From the NCBI RefSeq assembly GCF_004745805.1, contig NZ_SRLQ01000004.1, positions 372,001-436,000 of the forward strand: a stretch of DNA of 64,000 nucleotides, in the 5' to 3' direction. The translations under genes and the position numbers were made by a program. The notes below the pieces were generated by a model. The model did no database searches. It was not told the DNA's origin and saw only the letters and a program-made list of their open reading frames with translations. Shown here one piece after another: positions 24,405 through 33,810 of this stretch (its first letter is position 1; the number at the start of each line of letters is the position of its first letter). The stretch is from Mycolicibacterium sp. CH28 (GTDB lineage: Bacteria; Actinomycetota; Actinomycetes; Mycobacteriales; Mycobacteriaceae).

Positions 24405-25883
24405 TCAGCCGCCGTTGCCGCGCAGGATCTCCTCGGCGCACCGCAGCCTGGTTTGTCCGGTTTCCTGCATGCAGATTCGAACCGGGGACTCGTTCTCCGT
24501 CGGCGGTATGGCGGTCGGCGAGGAAGTTATCACCGGATTGGGGATCACGTCCTGGTGCCCCGACCACAGATAGCGGTTGGTGTACTGCAGCTGGGTGCAA
24601 TAGACGGTGGCCCCGTCGGCGGTGGTGCCGGCGGCTCCGGGCTCGCTGCAGTTCGCTCCGATGACCGCGGTGGGCGCCGGCTCGACGGTCACGGTGTCGG
24701 TGGGTGTGCTGCTGGTCGTCTCAGTCGAGTCCGCAGTCGTGGTGGTCGTGGTCGTGGTCGTGGTCGGCGGTGGTGGCGGCGGCGGAGCCAGGCTGGCCGC
24801 AGTTGTTGCGGTGGAACTGCGGACGCCATTGGAGGCGACCGTCTCACCGCGGTCGCGGCCGAGGACGAACGTGACCGCCACAACCACCACCAGCAGCAGC
24901 AACAGCGCGGGAAGCAGCACCGCAGGCCGTTGCCAGAACCTGCTGGGCGGCGCGGGCGGCTCACTGCCCAGCAGCGAGGCGTCGGTGATGGGTGTCAGCC
25001 GGGTGGCGTTCGCGTCGGCCTCGGCCAGCACGTCACCGGCCAGCGGCATGGTGATCTGGTGGCCCAGCGCACGGGCGAAGTCCACACACCGGTCGTACCG
25101 GTCGGCCGGGACCTTCGAGAGCGCCTTGCCCAGTGCAGGGTCGAGATTGGCCAGCTCGGGGCGGCGGCCGGCCAGGCTGGGTGGTGCGGCCGTCAGGTGC
25201 TGGCTGATCACCACGGCCGGGTTGGAGTGCTGGAACGGCGGCGTGCCCGTCAACAGGTGATAGGCGGTGGCGGCCAGCGCGTACTGATCGGCCCGGCCGT
25301 CCAGGTCGCGGCCCATCAGTTGTTCGGGAGCGGCGTAGGACACCGTGCCGACCGTCATGTTGGTCTGGGTCAGGCCGCTGGTGTCATTTTCCCAGCGGGC
25401 AATGCCGAAGTCCGCCAACAGAATTCGTTCCTCGCCAGATTCCTGTCGTGACACCAGGATGTTCGCGGGCTTGACGTCGCGGTGCAGCAGATGGCGTTGG
25501 TGGGCGTAGTCCAGCGCCTCGGCGACGGCGGTGATGATGTTGAGGACTTCGCGCTGCGGCAGGCCGTTGGGGTAGTTCTGCAGCAGGTTGGCGGCATCGG
25601 TGCCGTCGACGAAGTCCATGGCGATCCACAGCTGGCCGTGGAATTCACCGCGGTCATGCACGCCCACGATGTGCGGGTGCCACAGCGTCGCGGCCATATC
25701 TGCCTCGCGCTCGAACCGCGCCCGATACTCGGCGTCGCTGCTGACCGAGGCCGGCAGTACCTTGAGCGCATCGCGGCGGGGCAGCCGCGGGTGCTGGGCC
25801 AGGTAGACCTCGCCCATGCCTCCTGTGCCGAGTAATCGCAGGATGGTGTAGCCCGCGAATGTCTCGCCCTCGGCCAATGGCAT
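24405..25883 (-). CDS. Receptor-type Ser/Thr protein kinase (PknF/PknI-like)
   Basis: The 492-residue protein has a Hanks-type kinase domain at residues 11-275: glycine loop GTGGMGEVY at 19-27, Lys41, HRD at 133-135, DFG at 157-159 and activation-loop threonines at 171, 173 and 176. A single membrane segment spans about 320-341. The extracellular part has a Thr-rich linker (about 370-395) and a small C-terminal domain with four cysteines. It would phosphorylate cytoplasmic targets in response to an envelope signal. The start at 25883 begins [14 protein letters not shown], as in PknF-type kinases. The TetR gene lies 52 bases upstream on the same strand. Confidence 0.93.
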   Translation of the reverse strand: MPLAEGETFAGYTILRLLGTGGMGEVYLAQHPRLPRRDALKVLPASVSSDAEYRARFEREADMAATLWHPHIVGVHDRGEFHGQLWIAMDFVDGTDAANLLQNYPNGLPQREVLNIITAVAEALDYAHQRHLLHRDVKPANILVSRQESGEERILLADFGIARWENDTSGLTQTNMTVGTVSYAAPEQLMGRDLDGRADQYALAATAYHLLTGTPPFQHSNPAVVISQHLTAAPPSLAGRRPELANLDPALGKALSKVPADRYDRCVDFARALGHQITMPLAGDVLAEADANATRLTPITDASLLGSEPPAPPSRFWQRPAVLLPALLLLLVVVVAVTFVLGRDRGETVASNGVRSSTATTAASLAPPPPPPPTTTTTTTTTTADSTETTSSTPTDTVTVEPAPTAVIGANCSEPGAAGTTADGATVYCTQLQYTNRYLWSGHQDVIPNPVITSSPTAIPPTENESPVRICMQETGQTRLRCAEEILRGNGG

Positions 25884-25935
25884 GGACAGATCCTACAAAT
25901 ATCCAGGCGTTATCGGTTCCGGGGCCGCGCGGGCC

Positions 25936-26643
25936 TCAGCCGACAACGACGCCAAGACCCCGGAGCTCGTCAGCCTCGGCGTAGCGGGCCAGGCAGTCGC
26001 GGGTACTTGTCTGCAGGGCTGCCAGCGGTTCGTCGGTGACGCCCAGGACCCGAAGGCAGGCGTCGGCGACGTGCCGTGGCAGCGCGGCACGTTCGGGCTG
26101 CGGGGGGTGCGTCCACATGTTGACCAGCGACTCGACCAGGCGGAATGGCAGATCGGCGGCGTCATCGGCGACACCGGTCGCCGCCAGGATCACCCGGCTC
26201 AGGTCCAGGTAGCCGAGACGTAGCCGCTCCCGTTCGGTCCAGAACGTCGCCAGCCGGGCTTCGCGCAGCTCCGGCAGCAGGTACAGCGCGCCGAGGTTCC
26301 AGCGTGAGGTCAGCAGCTGTGCACCGTCGAAGGCTGCCAGCGCGTGCAGCCGCCGCTCCGCCGACAACTGGGGATCGGCCTGCCGCAGCGCCGACAGGAA
26401 CCCCAGCGTCGGTGTGACGGTCTGGTGCAGCAGCGCCGAGAGCAGCTCGTCCTTGGTCTTGAAGTAGTGGTAGAGCGAGGCCTGTCGGATGCCGACCGCC
26501 TCGGCGATGGCCCTGGTGGACGTGCTGGCATAGCCGCGCGTGGTGAACAGTTCCCCCGCGGCGTCGAGAATCTCTTCCCGAGCGGTGGTGCCGGGCCTGC
26601 GCTGTTCGGTCAAGCGCGGGCGCCCGGCCCGCGTCGTCGCCAT
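25936..26643 (-). CDS. TetR-family regulator of the ureide operon
   Basis: The 235-residue protein has a standard TetR helix-turn-helix (STRAIAEAVGIRQASLYHYFKTKDEL region) after MATTRAGRPR. I place the start at ATG 26643; an ATG at 26667 is in frame. It is divergent from the 11-gene transport and ureide operon, and a perfect 20-bp dyad (26692-26711) lies between them. This makes it the prime candidate for control of that operon. The C-terminal domain binds an unknown ligand, perhaps a ureide. Confidence 0.86.
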   Translation of the reverse strand: MATTRAGRPRLTEQRRPGTTAREEILDAAGELFTTRGYASTSTRAIAEAVGIRQASLYHYFKTKDELLSALLHQTVTPTLGFLSALRQADPQLSAERRLHALAAFDGAQLLTSRWNLGALYLLPELREARLATFWTERERLRLGYLDLSRVILAATGVADDAADLPFRLVESLVNMWTHPPQPERAALPRHVADACLRVLGVTDEPLAALQTSTRDCLARYAEADELRGLGVVVG

Positions 26644-26691
26644 GTGTCCGATGGTTGCGCACACCACCTGCGAAAAGACAGCCCTCGGGAT

Positions 26692-26711
26692 TTTCTGTCA
26701 CACGACAGAAA
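26692..26711. promoter_or_regulatory. Operator-like dyad TTTCTGTCACACGACAGAAA
   Basis: Arms TTTCTGTC and GACAGAAA are perfectly inverted around ACAC, 49 bases upstream of the TetR start and about 150 bases upstream of the ABC operon. The length and spacing fit TetR-family operators. It probably controls both divergent transcripts. Confidence 0.65.
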
Positions 26712-26863
26712 CGCGGGATACCTATCGGTTACGCCACGGCAAGGTTTGGTTACGCCAGCGATACCCACGGCGACATCGGGCCCGCAAAACTGTCAAGCGA
26801 CAGGCTGATCGCTCACCGCTGAGCGCATCCCCGCGACCTTCTCACCTCACGGGAGACCCTCCG

Positions 26864-28864
26864 ATGGCGAGCGCCGCAAGTGTTGCGCTACGACCCGATG
26901 CCCCGGCGACAACGCCGGGCGGCGACGCGGTCGCTGCGGTCGACGACCTGCACGTCACCTTCCGCCGCAACGGTAAGGACGTACACGCGCTGCGTGGCGT
27001 ATCGCTACGTATCGCCCCCGGCGAAATCATCGGACTGGTCGGCGAATCCGGTTCGGGCAAGAGCGTGCTCGGCTTCAGCATGCTCGGCCTGCTCGCCGGG
27101 GCCAGGACCGAGGGCACCGTCCAGATCTGCGGGACCGACATGCTCAGCGGCGCGGCCAAGCAATTGCGCAAGGTCCGCCGCCTCGACCTCGGCGCGGTGT
27201 TCCAGGACCCGATGACATCGCTGAACCCCACGATGCGCATCGGCAAGCAGGTCGAAGAAGTGGCCGGCAGCAGCGCCGAGGCGCTCAAGCTGCTGACCGC
27301 GGTCGGCATCCCGGAGCCCGAACGGCGGATGCGGGCCTACCCCCACGAACTCTCCGGCGGGCTGCGCCAGCGGGTCATGATCGCCATCGCGGTGGCCGGT
27401 GACCCCGAACTGATCATCGCCGACGAGCCGACCACCGCACTCGACGTCACCGTGCAGGCCCAGGTGCTCGCACTGCTGCAGCGGCTGCGCAACGAGATCG
27501 GCTGCAGCATCGTGCTGATCACCCACGACCTTGGTGTGGCTGCCCAGATCGCTGACCGAATCGCCGTCCTCTACGCCGGCCGGATCGCCGAAATCGGGCC
27601 CACCGCAGAGGTTCTCGCCACTCCCGCACACCCCTACACGCACGGGTTGCTGCAGTCTCGGTTAACCCTGAACACGGTCCGCGACCGTCCGCTGGCCGCC
27701 ATGGCCGGCCAGGTTCCCAGCCCGAGCGCGCCGCTGCCGGGGTGTGCCTTCGTGCCGCGATGTGAGCTGGCCCGTCCGGAATGTTCGACCACGCCGCCGG
27801 AGCCGGTGGCGGTCGCGGAGAACCGGGTGAGCGCCTGCGTCATCGCGCCCGATCAGATGCGCGCCGAACTGGCCGGGGTGATCGCCGCCGAGACCGAAGC
27901 CTTCGCCGACCGCGCCGCCATCGACCCTGCGCAGCCCGCCGCCGTCGATGCCCGCAACGTCACCAAAGCCTTCACCGTGCGCCGGCGCTGGCTTGATCGG
28001 TCGGGACCCAAGCAGAGCAAACTCCAAGCGCTGCGCGGAGTGTCGCTGACCGTCGCGCACGGCGAATCCGTGGCCCTGGTCGGCGAGAGCGGTTCGGGCA
28101 AGTCGACCCTGCTGCGGATCATCGCCGGACTGGAGACGGCCACCTCCGGCCAGATCGAGCTGGCCGGGGACCAACCCCCGCAGATGGTGTTTCAGGACGC
28201 CGGCGCTTCACTGACCCCGTGGCTGTCGGTCGGTGAGCTGATCGGAGAGCGGCTGCGCGGCACCGACATGTCGCGCTCGCAGCGTCGTGACGCCGTCGCC
28301 GCGGTGCTCGAACGCGTCGGCCTGCCGGCCGACGTCGTGAAATCGCGGGCCGCCCAGCTCTCCGGCGGGCAACGTCAGCGGGTGTCGCTGGCGCGGGCGA
28401 CGGTGATCCCGCCGCAGGTGCTGTTGTGCGACGAGCCCACCAGCGCGCTGGACGTATCGCTGGCCGCCTCGGTGCTCAACCTCATCGGGGAGTTACGCCG
28501 CAGTCTGGACATGTCGGTGGTCTTCGTGACCCACGACCTATCGGTGGCCCGGGTGGTGGCCGACCGCATCGCGGTGATGTATCTGGGCCGCATCGTCGAG
28601 ATCGGGCCCGCCGAGGACGTCATCGGCCGCCCGACCCATCCCTACACCCAGGCACTGGTCGACGCCATCCCGGACCTAGGCCGGGAGTGCCGGGTATTGA
28701 CCGGGGAGCCGGCCAGCCCGTTGTCTCCGCCGACGGGGTGCGCCTTCCACCCCAGGTGCCCGATCGCCATCGACACCTGCAGCAACAGCGAACTCGACGT
28801 GCGGCTGGAAGGCATTCCGGGAAGCCCGCACCAGGTCGCCTGTATCGAAAGAAAGGCGCGCTGA
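26864..28864 (+). CDS. Fused dual-ATPase subunit of a peptide/nickel-type ABC importer
   Basis: The 666-residue protein contains two complete ATP-binding cassettes fused in tandem, like DppD-DppF. The first has Walker [10 protein letters not shown] near residue 63 and signature LSGGLRQRV; the second has Walker [10 protein letters not shown] near residue 410 and signature LSGGQRQRV. Both end in the oligopeptide-type C-terminal Cys motif (CAFVPRC, CAFHPRC). GGGAGA precedes ATG 26864; the upstream frame is not coding. It opens the operon and overlaps the next permease start as TGATG. It supplies energy for uptake of an oligopeptide- or ureide-like substrate. Confidence 0.9.
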   Translation: MASAASVALRPDAPATTPGGDAVAAVDDLHVTFRRNGKDVHALRGVSLRIAPGEIIGLVGESGSGKSVLGFSMLGLLAGARTEGTVQICGTDMLSGAAKQLRKVRRLDLGAVFQDPMTSLNPTMRIGKQVEEVAGSSAEALKLLTAVGIPEPERRMRAYPHELSGGLRQRVMIAIAVAGDPELIIADEPTTALDVTVQAQVLALLQRLRNEIGCSIVLITHDLGVAAQIADRIAVLYAGRIAEIGPTAEVLATPAHPYTHGLLQSRLTLNTVRDRPLAAMAGQVPSPSAPLPGCAFVPRCELARPECSTTPPEPVAVAENRVSACVIAPDQMRAELAGVIAAETEAFADRAAIDPAQPAAVDARNVTKAFTVRRRWLDRSGPKQSKLQALRGVSLTVAHGESVALVGESGSGKSTLLRIIAGLETATSGQIELAGDQPPQMVFQDAGASLTPWLSVGELIGERLRGTDMSRSQRRDAVAAVLERVGLPADVVKSRAAQLSGGQRQRVSLARATVIPPQVLLCDEPTSALDVSLAASVLNLIGELRRSLDMSVVFVTHDLSVARVVADRIAVMYLGRIVEIGPAEDVIGRPTHPYTQALVDAIPDLGRECRVLTGEPASPLSPPTGCAFHPRCPIAIDTCSNSELDVRLEGIPGSPHQVACIERKAR

Positions 28865-29733
28865 TGGCCATCGCATTGCCTGCACCGGCGCTGCTGCGCA
28901 GCCGCGAGAAGCGGATGCTGGGGTTAGCAGGAGACCGTGCGATGGTGCTCAATTGGCTGGGTGTCTCGTTGATCCTGCTGGTCACCTTGATCGCCGTCGC
29001 CGTGCCGGTGCTCGCCCCGCACGACCCCTTGGTTCCGGTCGGCATGCCGCTGCAGGCGCCCGGCAAGGACGGCTTCCTGCTCGGCACCGACAGCGTCGGA
29101 CGCGACATCTTCAGCCGGGTGCTCTTCGGCATCCGGTCCAGCTGGTTCGCCGCGCTCGTGGTCGTCGCGGTCGGGCTGCTGATCGGCGGCCTGATCGGGC
29201 TGGTCGCGGGGGCTACCGGCGGCTGGCTCGACGCCACCCTGATGCGGATCACCGACGGGTTCCTGTCACTTCCCGCACCGGTCCTGGCTATCGCCGTGGT
29301 CGCCGCGCTGGGACCCGGCTTCGTGCACACCCTGATCGCGGTGTCGATCGTGTGGTGGCCGTTCTACGCCAGGCTTGTTCGCGGTGAGATCGCCCGGTTG
29401 AAGGCGCGCCCGCACGTCGAGGCGGCCCGGCTGGCCGGTGTGGGTCGGGTGCGGCTGGCGCTGCGTCACCTGCTGCCCGGCGCGGTGCCCAACGCCCTGG
29501 TTGCCGCCAGCCTGGACCTCGGGACGCTGATCCTGACGCTGGCGGGGCTGTCCTTCCTCGGCCTGGGCCAGTCGGCGCCGGCTCCCGAGCTCGGTGCCGA
29601 CGCCGCGCGCAACCTGAGCTACTTCCTGCAGCAGTGGTGGGTTCCGGTGATGCCCGGCCTCGGGGTGCTGGTCCTGGCGCTCATCGGCAATATCGCCGGC
29701 GACAGCCTGCGCAATCTGATGAAGACGAGCTAG
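28864..29733 (+). CDS. ABC importer permease, DppC-like
   Basis: The 289-residue membrane protein begins with a cytoplasmic tail and the OppC/DppC N-terminal pattern (HDPLVPVG and GTDSVGRDIFSRVLFGIRSSW near residues 70-95). Five to six membrane segments and an EAA loop (HVEAARLAGVGRVRLALRHLLP) follow. The ATG at 28864 overlaps the ATPase stop by one base. It works with the following DppB-like permease. Confidence 0.88.
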   Translation: MAIALPAPALLRSREKRMLGLAGDRAMVLNWLGVSLILLVTLIAVAVPVLAPHDPLVPVGMPLQAPGKDGFLLGTDSVGRDIFSRVLFGIRSSWFAALVVVAVGLLIGGLIGLVAGATGGWLDATLMRITDGFLSLPAPVLAIAVVAALGPGFVHTLIAVSIVWWPFYARLVRGEIARLKARPHVEAARLAGVGRVRLALRHLLPGAVPNALVAASLDLGTLILTLAGLSFLGLGQSAPAPELGADAARNLSYFLQQWWVPVMPGLGVLVLALIGNIAGDSLRNLMKTS

Positions 29734-29743
29734 GAGGCATTCG

Positions 29744-30748
29744 GTGAAGACGTTCGTCGCCTCCCGGATGGCGGCCATGCTGGCCATCCTGGTCGCCCTG
29801 ACCGCGGTGATGTTTGTGCTACAACACATTTCGCCGATGGACCCGGTGAAGTCCCAGATGGGGGCGCAGGCCTCGGCCAGTGCGGTCGCCGCCCGCCGCG
29901 AAGCGCTGGGTCTCAACGACCCGATTCTCACTCAGTTCTGGCACTACCTCACCGGGGCGGTGCGCGGCGATCTGGGAACCTCTTACCGGACAAGGCATCC
30001 GGTGGCCTCCGACCTTGGCTCGTTCTTCCCGGCCACCCTGGAACTGGCGCTCTACGGCATGGGTATCGCGGTGCTGCTGGCGGTGCTGCTGGCCTTCAGC
30101 ACCACACTGAAGTGGCGGGGATCGGCTGTCCTGCGCGGCGTTCTCTTCACCGGTGCATCGGCGCCGATGTTCCTGCTGGGCATCCTCGGGTTGATCGTCT
30201 TCTACCAGAAGCTGGGCTGGGTGCCGGCAAATGGACGCATCGGGATCAGCAATCCGCCGACCGGACCTACCGGACTGCTCACCGTCGACGGGCTGCTGCA
30301 CGGCCGGTTCGACGTGGTGGCCGACGCGTTACACCACCTGATCCTTCCCGCCCTGGTGATTGCGCTGGGGCCGGCGGTGGCGATCGGCCGGGTGCTGCGT
30401 TCGAGCCTGCTCACCGACATGGACAGCGACTACGCCCGCACCGCGCGGGCAAAAGGGTTGCCGGAGAGCCGGATTGTGGCGAGCCACGTGCTGCGGAACT
30501 GCGTCGGCTCGGCACTGTCGATGACCGGACTTCAGGTGGGTCTGATGTTCTCCGGTGTGCTGGTGGTCGAGCAGGTGTTCGGCTGGCCGGGCATTGGCCA
30601 GTACATCGCCCAGAGCATCCCGGTCGCCGACTTTCCGGCGATCGCCGGGGTGACGCTGATGCTCGGCGCCCTCTACGTGTTCATCAACACGGCCGTGGAC
30701 GTCCTCCAGGCCGCCGCAGACCCCCGCATCGCAGTTACAGGAGGATGA
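29744..30748 (+). CDS. ABC importer permease, DppB-like
   Basis: The 334-residue protein has the OppB/DppB layout: an N-terminal membrane segment, a periplasmic loop with LGLNDPILTQFWHYL, then about five further segments and EAA motif YARTARAKGLPESRIVASHVLRN. The start is GTG 29744, ten bases after the previous stop and preceded by TAGGAGG. It pairs with the DppC-like subunit to form the channel. Substrate class cannot be read from sequence alone; the context suggests ureides. Confidence 0.88.
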   Translation: MKTFVASRMAAMLAILVALTAVMFVLQHISPMDPVKSQMGAQASASAVAARREALGLNDPILTQFWHYLTGAVRGDLGTSYRTRHPVASDLGSFFPATLELALYGMGIAVLLAVLLAFSTTLKWRGSAVLRGVLFTGASAPMFLLGILGLIVFYQKLGWVPANGRIGISNPPTGPTGLLTVDGLLHGRFDVVADALHHLILPALVIALGPAVAIGRVLRSSLLTDMDSDYARTARAKGLPESRIVASHVLRNCVGSALSMTGLQVGLMFSGVLVVEQVFGWPGIGQYIAQSIPVADFPAIAGVTLMLGALYVFINTAVDVLQAAADPRIAVTGG

Positions 30749-30753
30749 ATTAG

Positions 30754-31395
30754 GTGCCGAAACAGCCACTAATCGTGGGTAACCCCGTTCTGGTCGTCGT
30801 CGACATGCAGGAAAGCGGCGGGATGCCCGCCGAGGAGATGGGTATCGCCCATATGTCCGGCTACGACGATCGCATCGAGGTGGCCGAGCGGTTGATCGCA
30901 TCCGCCCGCACCGCGGGGATCCCCATCGTGTTCTTCCAAGAAGTGCACCGGCCCAGCGGCATCGACTTCGGGCGTGAACTCGACGGCTCCGAAAGTGCGC
31001 ACTGCGTGGACGGCAGGCCGGGCACCCCGTTGCATCCGCGGCTGCTACCCGACCTCGACGGGCCCAACCACGAGTTCCACATCGTCAAGCGGCGCTACTC
31101 GGGGTTCATCGGAACAGAATTCGAGATCGTGCTGTCCGGGCTGAAGGCGTCGACGTTGATCCTCGTCGGTGGCCTGACCAATGTCTGCGTGCACTACACC
31201 TTCGCCGACGCCCACCAGCGCGACTTTTACGTGCGGGTGGTTTCCGACTGTGTCGGCGGCTCGTCGGTGACCGCGCACGAAGCCGCCCTCGACGCCATGG
31301 AATACCTACAGGCCGGCGCGGTACGTACCAGCGACGAGATCCTCACCGCCTTTTCGTCTATGACCATCCCCGTTCTCGAAGGAGCCACCCGATGA
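30754..31395 (+). CDS. Isochorismatase-family cysteine amidohydrolase
   Basis: The 213-residue protein has the catalytic triad pattern Asp17 (VVVDMQ), Lys112 (VKRRYSGF) and Cys145 (GLTNVCVHYT). This family includes ureidoacrylate, biuret, N-carbamoylsarcosine and nicotinamide amidohydrolases, as well as isochorismatase. Here the operon partners argue for an amide or carbamoyl substrate related to ureides. It begins with GTG 30754, near GGAGGATG, and overlaps the binding-protein gene as ATGA. It is cytoplasmic, with no signal peptide. The substrate is unknown. Confidence 0.86.
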   Translation: MPKQPLIVGNPVLVVVDMQESGGMPAEEMGIAHMSGYDDRIEVAERLIASARTAGIPIVFFQEVHRPSGIDFGRELDGSESAHCVDGRPGTPLHPRLLPDLDGPNHEFHIVKRRYSGFIGTEFEIVLSGLKASTLILVGGLTNVCVHYTFADAHQRDFYVRVVSDCVGGSSVTAHEAALDAMEYLQAGAVRTSDEILTAFSSMTIPVLEGATR

Positions 31396-32972
31396 AGAAA
31401 CTCCGTACGCTTCTCGCGATCGGCGTGACAGCAGCCCTCACCGTAACCGCCTGCGGCGGATCCAATTCCGGTGGCACCAGCACTCCCAACGCGGCACCGA
31501 CCGACAAGGTGCTGCACCTGTCGTTCCTGCAGGATCCGGGCCAGCCGCCGGACCCCGACATATACTACGCCGGACAGGGCCTGCTGCTGACCACGAACAC
31601 CTACGAGGGCCTACTGCAGTACAAGAGCGGTACCGACAAGCCGGTACTGGAGCCGCTGTTGGCCACGGAGTGGACTGCCTCGCCGGATAACAAGGTCTTT
31701 ACCCTCAAGCTGCGCGAAGGCGTCAAGTTCCACGACGGCACCCCGTTCACCTCCGCCGCGGTCAAGGCCTCCTTCGACAGGCGGGCGGCGGTGAACCAAG
31801 GACCCGCGTACATGGTCACCGACGTCGATTCGGTTACTACACAGGGTGATTACGGAGTCACCATCACCCTGAAGGCGCCCAACTCCGCGTTCCTGGACTA
31901 CCTGGCCTGCCCGTACGGGCCCCGCATGCTCAGCCCGGAAGGTCTGAAGAAGAACGCGGGCACCGACAACGCCCAGGGGTATCTCACCAACCACGATCTG
32001 GGCACCGGCCCGTACACGCTGACCGCCGCGGAGGTCGGCTCGAAATACGAACTGACCTCCTTCCCGGATTACTGGGGTACCAAGCCCTACTTCGAGAAGG
32101 TCGAACTGCCGGTCATCACCGACGTGTCGGCGCAGCAGCTGCAGTTCAACAACGGTCAGCTGGCGGCGATCCTGCACGACCTGCCGTCCTCGGCGGTGCA
32201 GTCCTACCTGGACAACAAGTCATTCGCCAACTATTCGCTACCGACCATGATGTCGAACTACGTCTACATCAACCCGCGTAAGGGCATGATGACCGACGCC
32301 AAGAACCGCAACGCCGTCATGCAGGCCATCGATGTCGACCAACTGGTCAAGCAGACCTACTTCGGCCGCGGCAAGAAGGCCGAACAGATCTACCCGCCGA
32401 ACGTGATGGCCCCCGAGTACGGCAAGCAGTCGGTGACCCACGATCCGTCCGTGCTGACCGGCATCGCGGCGGGACTGCCGGCCGACCAGAAATCCGTCAC
32501 CATCGGCTATGACTCGTCCAACCCCGATAACCAGCTGATCAGCAACCTGGTTCAGACCCAACTGGCCGCGGCCGGACTGACCGCCAAGGTGCAGGCCTAT
32601 CCCACCTCGGAGATCTACGGGTGGGTCGGCGGCGACGGGCAGTCGGCCCCGGAGATCATGACCTACCTCGGATGGCCGGACGCGCCGTCGCCCTACACCT
32701 GGGGGCACATCTCTTGGGATGCCGACGGTGGCCTGAACTTCTTCGGTTGCTCGGCGCCGGCGGTCACAGCGGCACTGGCCAAGGGTCTGCCGACCGGTGA
32801 CGACGCCGACTTCTCCACCGCGGGCGAGGAAGCCGTCAAGACGGGTTGCTGGCTCAACGTCGCCGATGTCAACGACTTCATGGTGGCCCAACCGTGGCTC
32901 AAGGGTGTCGAGCAGGCCCACGTCGTGACCGACCCGAACAGTCTTCGGCTGGCCGCGCTGTCGGTCGGATAA
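31392..32972 (+). CDS. ABC importer substrate-binding lipoprotein (family 5)
   Basis: The 526-residue product has a lipoprotein signal with lipobox LTVTAC (Cys at residue 21) and a type 5 solute-binding fold of the oligopeptide/dipeptide class, with FLQDPGQPPDPDIYY and KLREGVKFHDGTPFT near the N-terminus. ATGA overlaps the hydrolase gene. Placing the binding protein after a hydrolase within the importer operon is slightly unusual. It would capture the imported substrate outside the membrane and pass it to the DppBC-like permeases. Confidence 0.9.
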   Translation: MKKLRTLLAIGVTAALTVTACGGSNSGGTSTPNAAPTDKVLHLSFLQDPGQPPDPDIYYAGQGLLLTTNTYEGLLQYKSGTDKPVLEPLLATEWTASPDNKVFTLKLREGVKFHDGTPFTSAAVKASFDRRAAVNQGPAYMVTDVDSVTTQGDYGVTITLKAPNSAFLDYLACPYGPRMLSPEGLKKNAGTDNAQGYLTNHDLGTGPYTLTAAEVGSKYELTSFPDYWGTKPYFEKVELPVITDVSAQQLQFNNGQLAAILHDLPSSAVQSYLDNKSFANYSLPTMMSNYVYINPRKGMMTDAKNRNAVMQAIDVDQLVKQTYFGRGKKAEQIYPPNVMAPEYGKQSVTHDPSVLTGIAAGLPADQKSVTIGYDSSNPDNQLISNLVQTQLAAAGLTAKVQAYPTSEIYGWVGGDGQSAPEIMTYLGWPDAPSPYTWGHISWDADGGLNFFGCSAPAVTAALAKGLPTGDDADFSTAGEEAVKTGCWLNVADVNDFMVAQPWLKGVEQAHVVTDPNSLRLAALSVG

Positions 32973-32976
32973 CTTG

Positions 32977-33810
32977 ATGGCGTTGGGAGACAGCAAAGTT
33001 CGACGGATCGTCCTGCTGACACTGGGTTGGGAGGAGTTGCCCAAGTCGGTGTCGGTGTACGGGGCGCCGCCGGAGTTGCGGATGCGGGAGCCGGTGCCGG
33101 GTGTGCTGTTGCAGACCGACGGCGGTTGGGTGTTGCTCGACACCGGCTTCAACACCGCACTGATCCGTGACCCGGCGCTGTACCGGCGGTTCTTCCCGAC
33201 CGTCGAGTACATCCCGGTGCTGCCCGGCCCGGGCGAGCCGATCGAGCAGTCGTTGCACGACATCGGTATCGACGTCGACGACATCCACCTCGTGGCGCTG
33301 TCGCATCTGCACCACGACCATGCCGGCGGCGTGAAGCTGTTCGCCGGCAAGGTTCCGGTGCACGCGCAGCGCCGCGAACTGGAGTACGGGCTGTCGAATC
33401 ATCCCGAGCCGGAGCGCAATGCGATCAACCGCATCGATTTCGACGACCCGCGCATCGACTGGGTGCTGGCCGACGGAGAAGCCGAGATCGCACCGGGGAT
33501 CACCGCGGTGCCCACCTACGGACACACCCCGGGGCACCAGAGCTTCGTCGTCGAGCTGGACGTGTCGGTGGGCGGTGGGGGATTCGTGTTCGCGTTCGAC
33601 GCCGCCGACCTGACCGAGAACATCGAGCACGAGTTGCCGATCGGCGGGTTCATCGACGTCGACCCCGCCGAGACGGTGGAGCCGATCCGCCGGCTCAAGA
33701 AGCTGGCGTACGACAAGGGCTACGAACTGGTTCCCGGCCACGACCCGCATGTCTGGCCGGAGCTGACCCAGCGGTTCGAAGATCGGTTCGGCCCGGTGCG
33801 GCCTCGGTGA
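32977..33810 (+). CDS. Metallo-beta-lactamase-fold hydrolase (lactonase-like)
   Basis: The 277-residue protein has the zinc motif HxHxDH at 110-115 (His110, His112, Asp114, His115), later GHTPGHQ and GHDPHVWP, resembling N-acyl-homoserine lactonases of the AttM type. In an operon of ureide genes, ring opening of a lactone or cyclic amide is more plausible than quorum quenching, though this is inference. The ATG at 32977 is preferred over the TTG at 32974. Its 3' end overlaps the allantoinase gene as GTGA, so the two are made together. Confidence 0.85.
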   Translation: MALGDSKVRRIVLLTLGWEELPKSVSVYGAPPELRMREPVPGVLLQTDGGWVLLDTGFNTALIRDPALYRRFFPTVEYIPVLPGPGEPIEQSLHDIGIDVDDIHLVALSHLHHDHAGGVKLFAGKVPVHAQRRELEYGLSNHPEPERNAINRIDFDDPRIDWVLADGEAEIAPGITAVPTYGHTPGHQSFVVELDVSVGGGGFVFAFDAADLTENIEHELPIGGFIDVDPAETVEPIRRLKKLAYDKGYELVPGHDPHVWPELTQRFEDRFGPVRPR

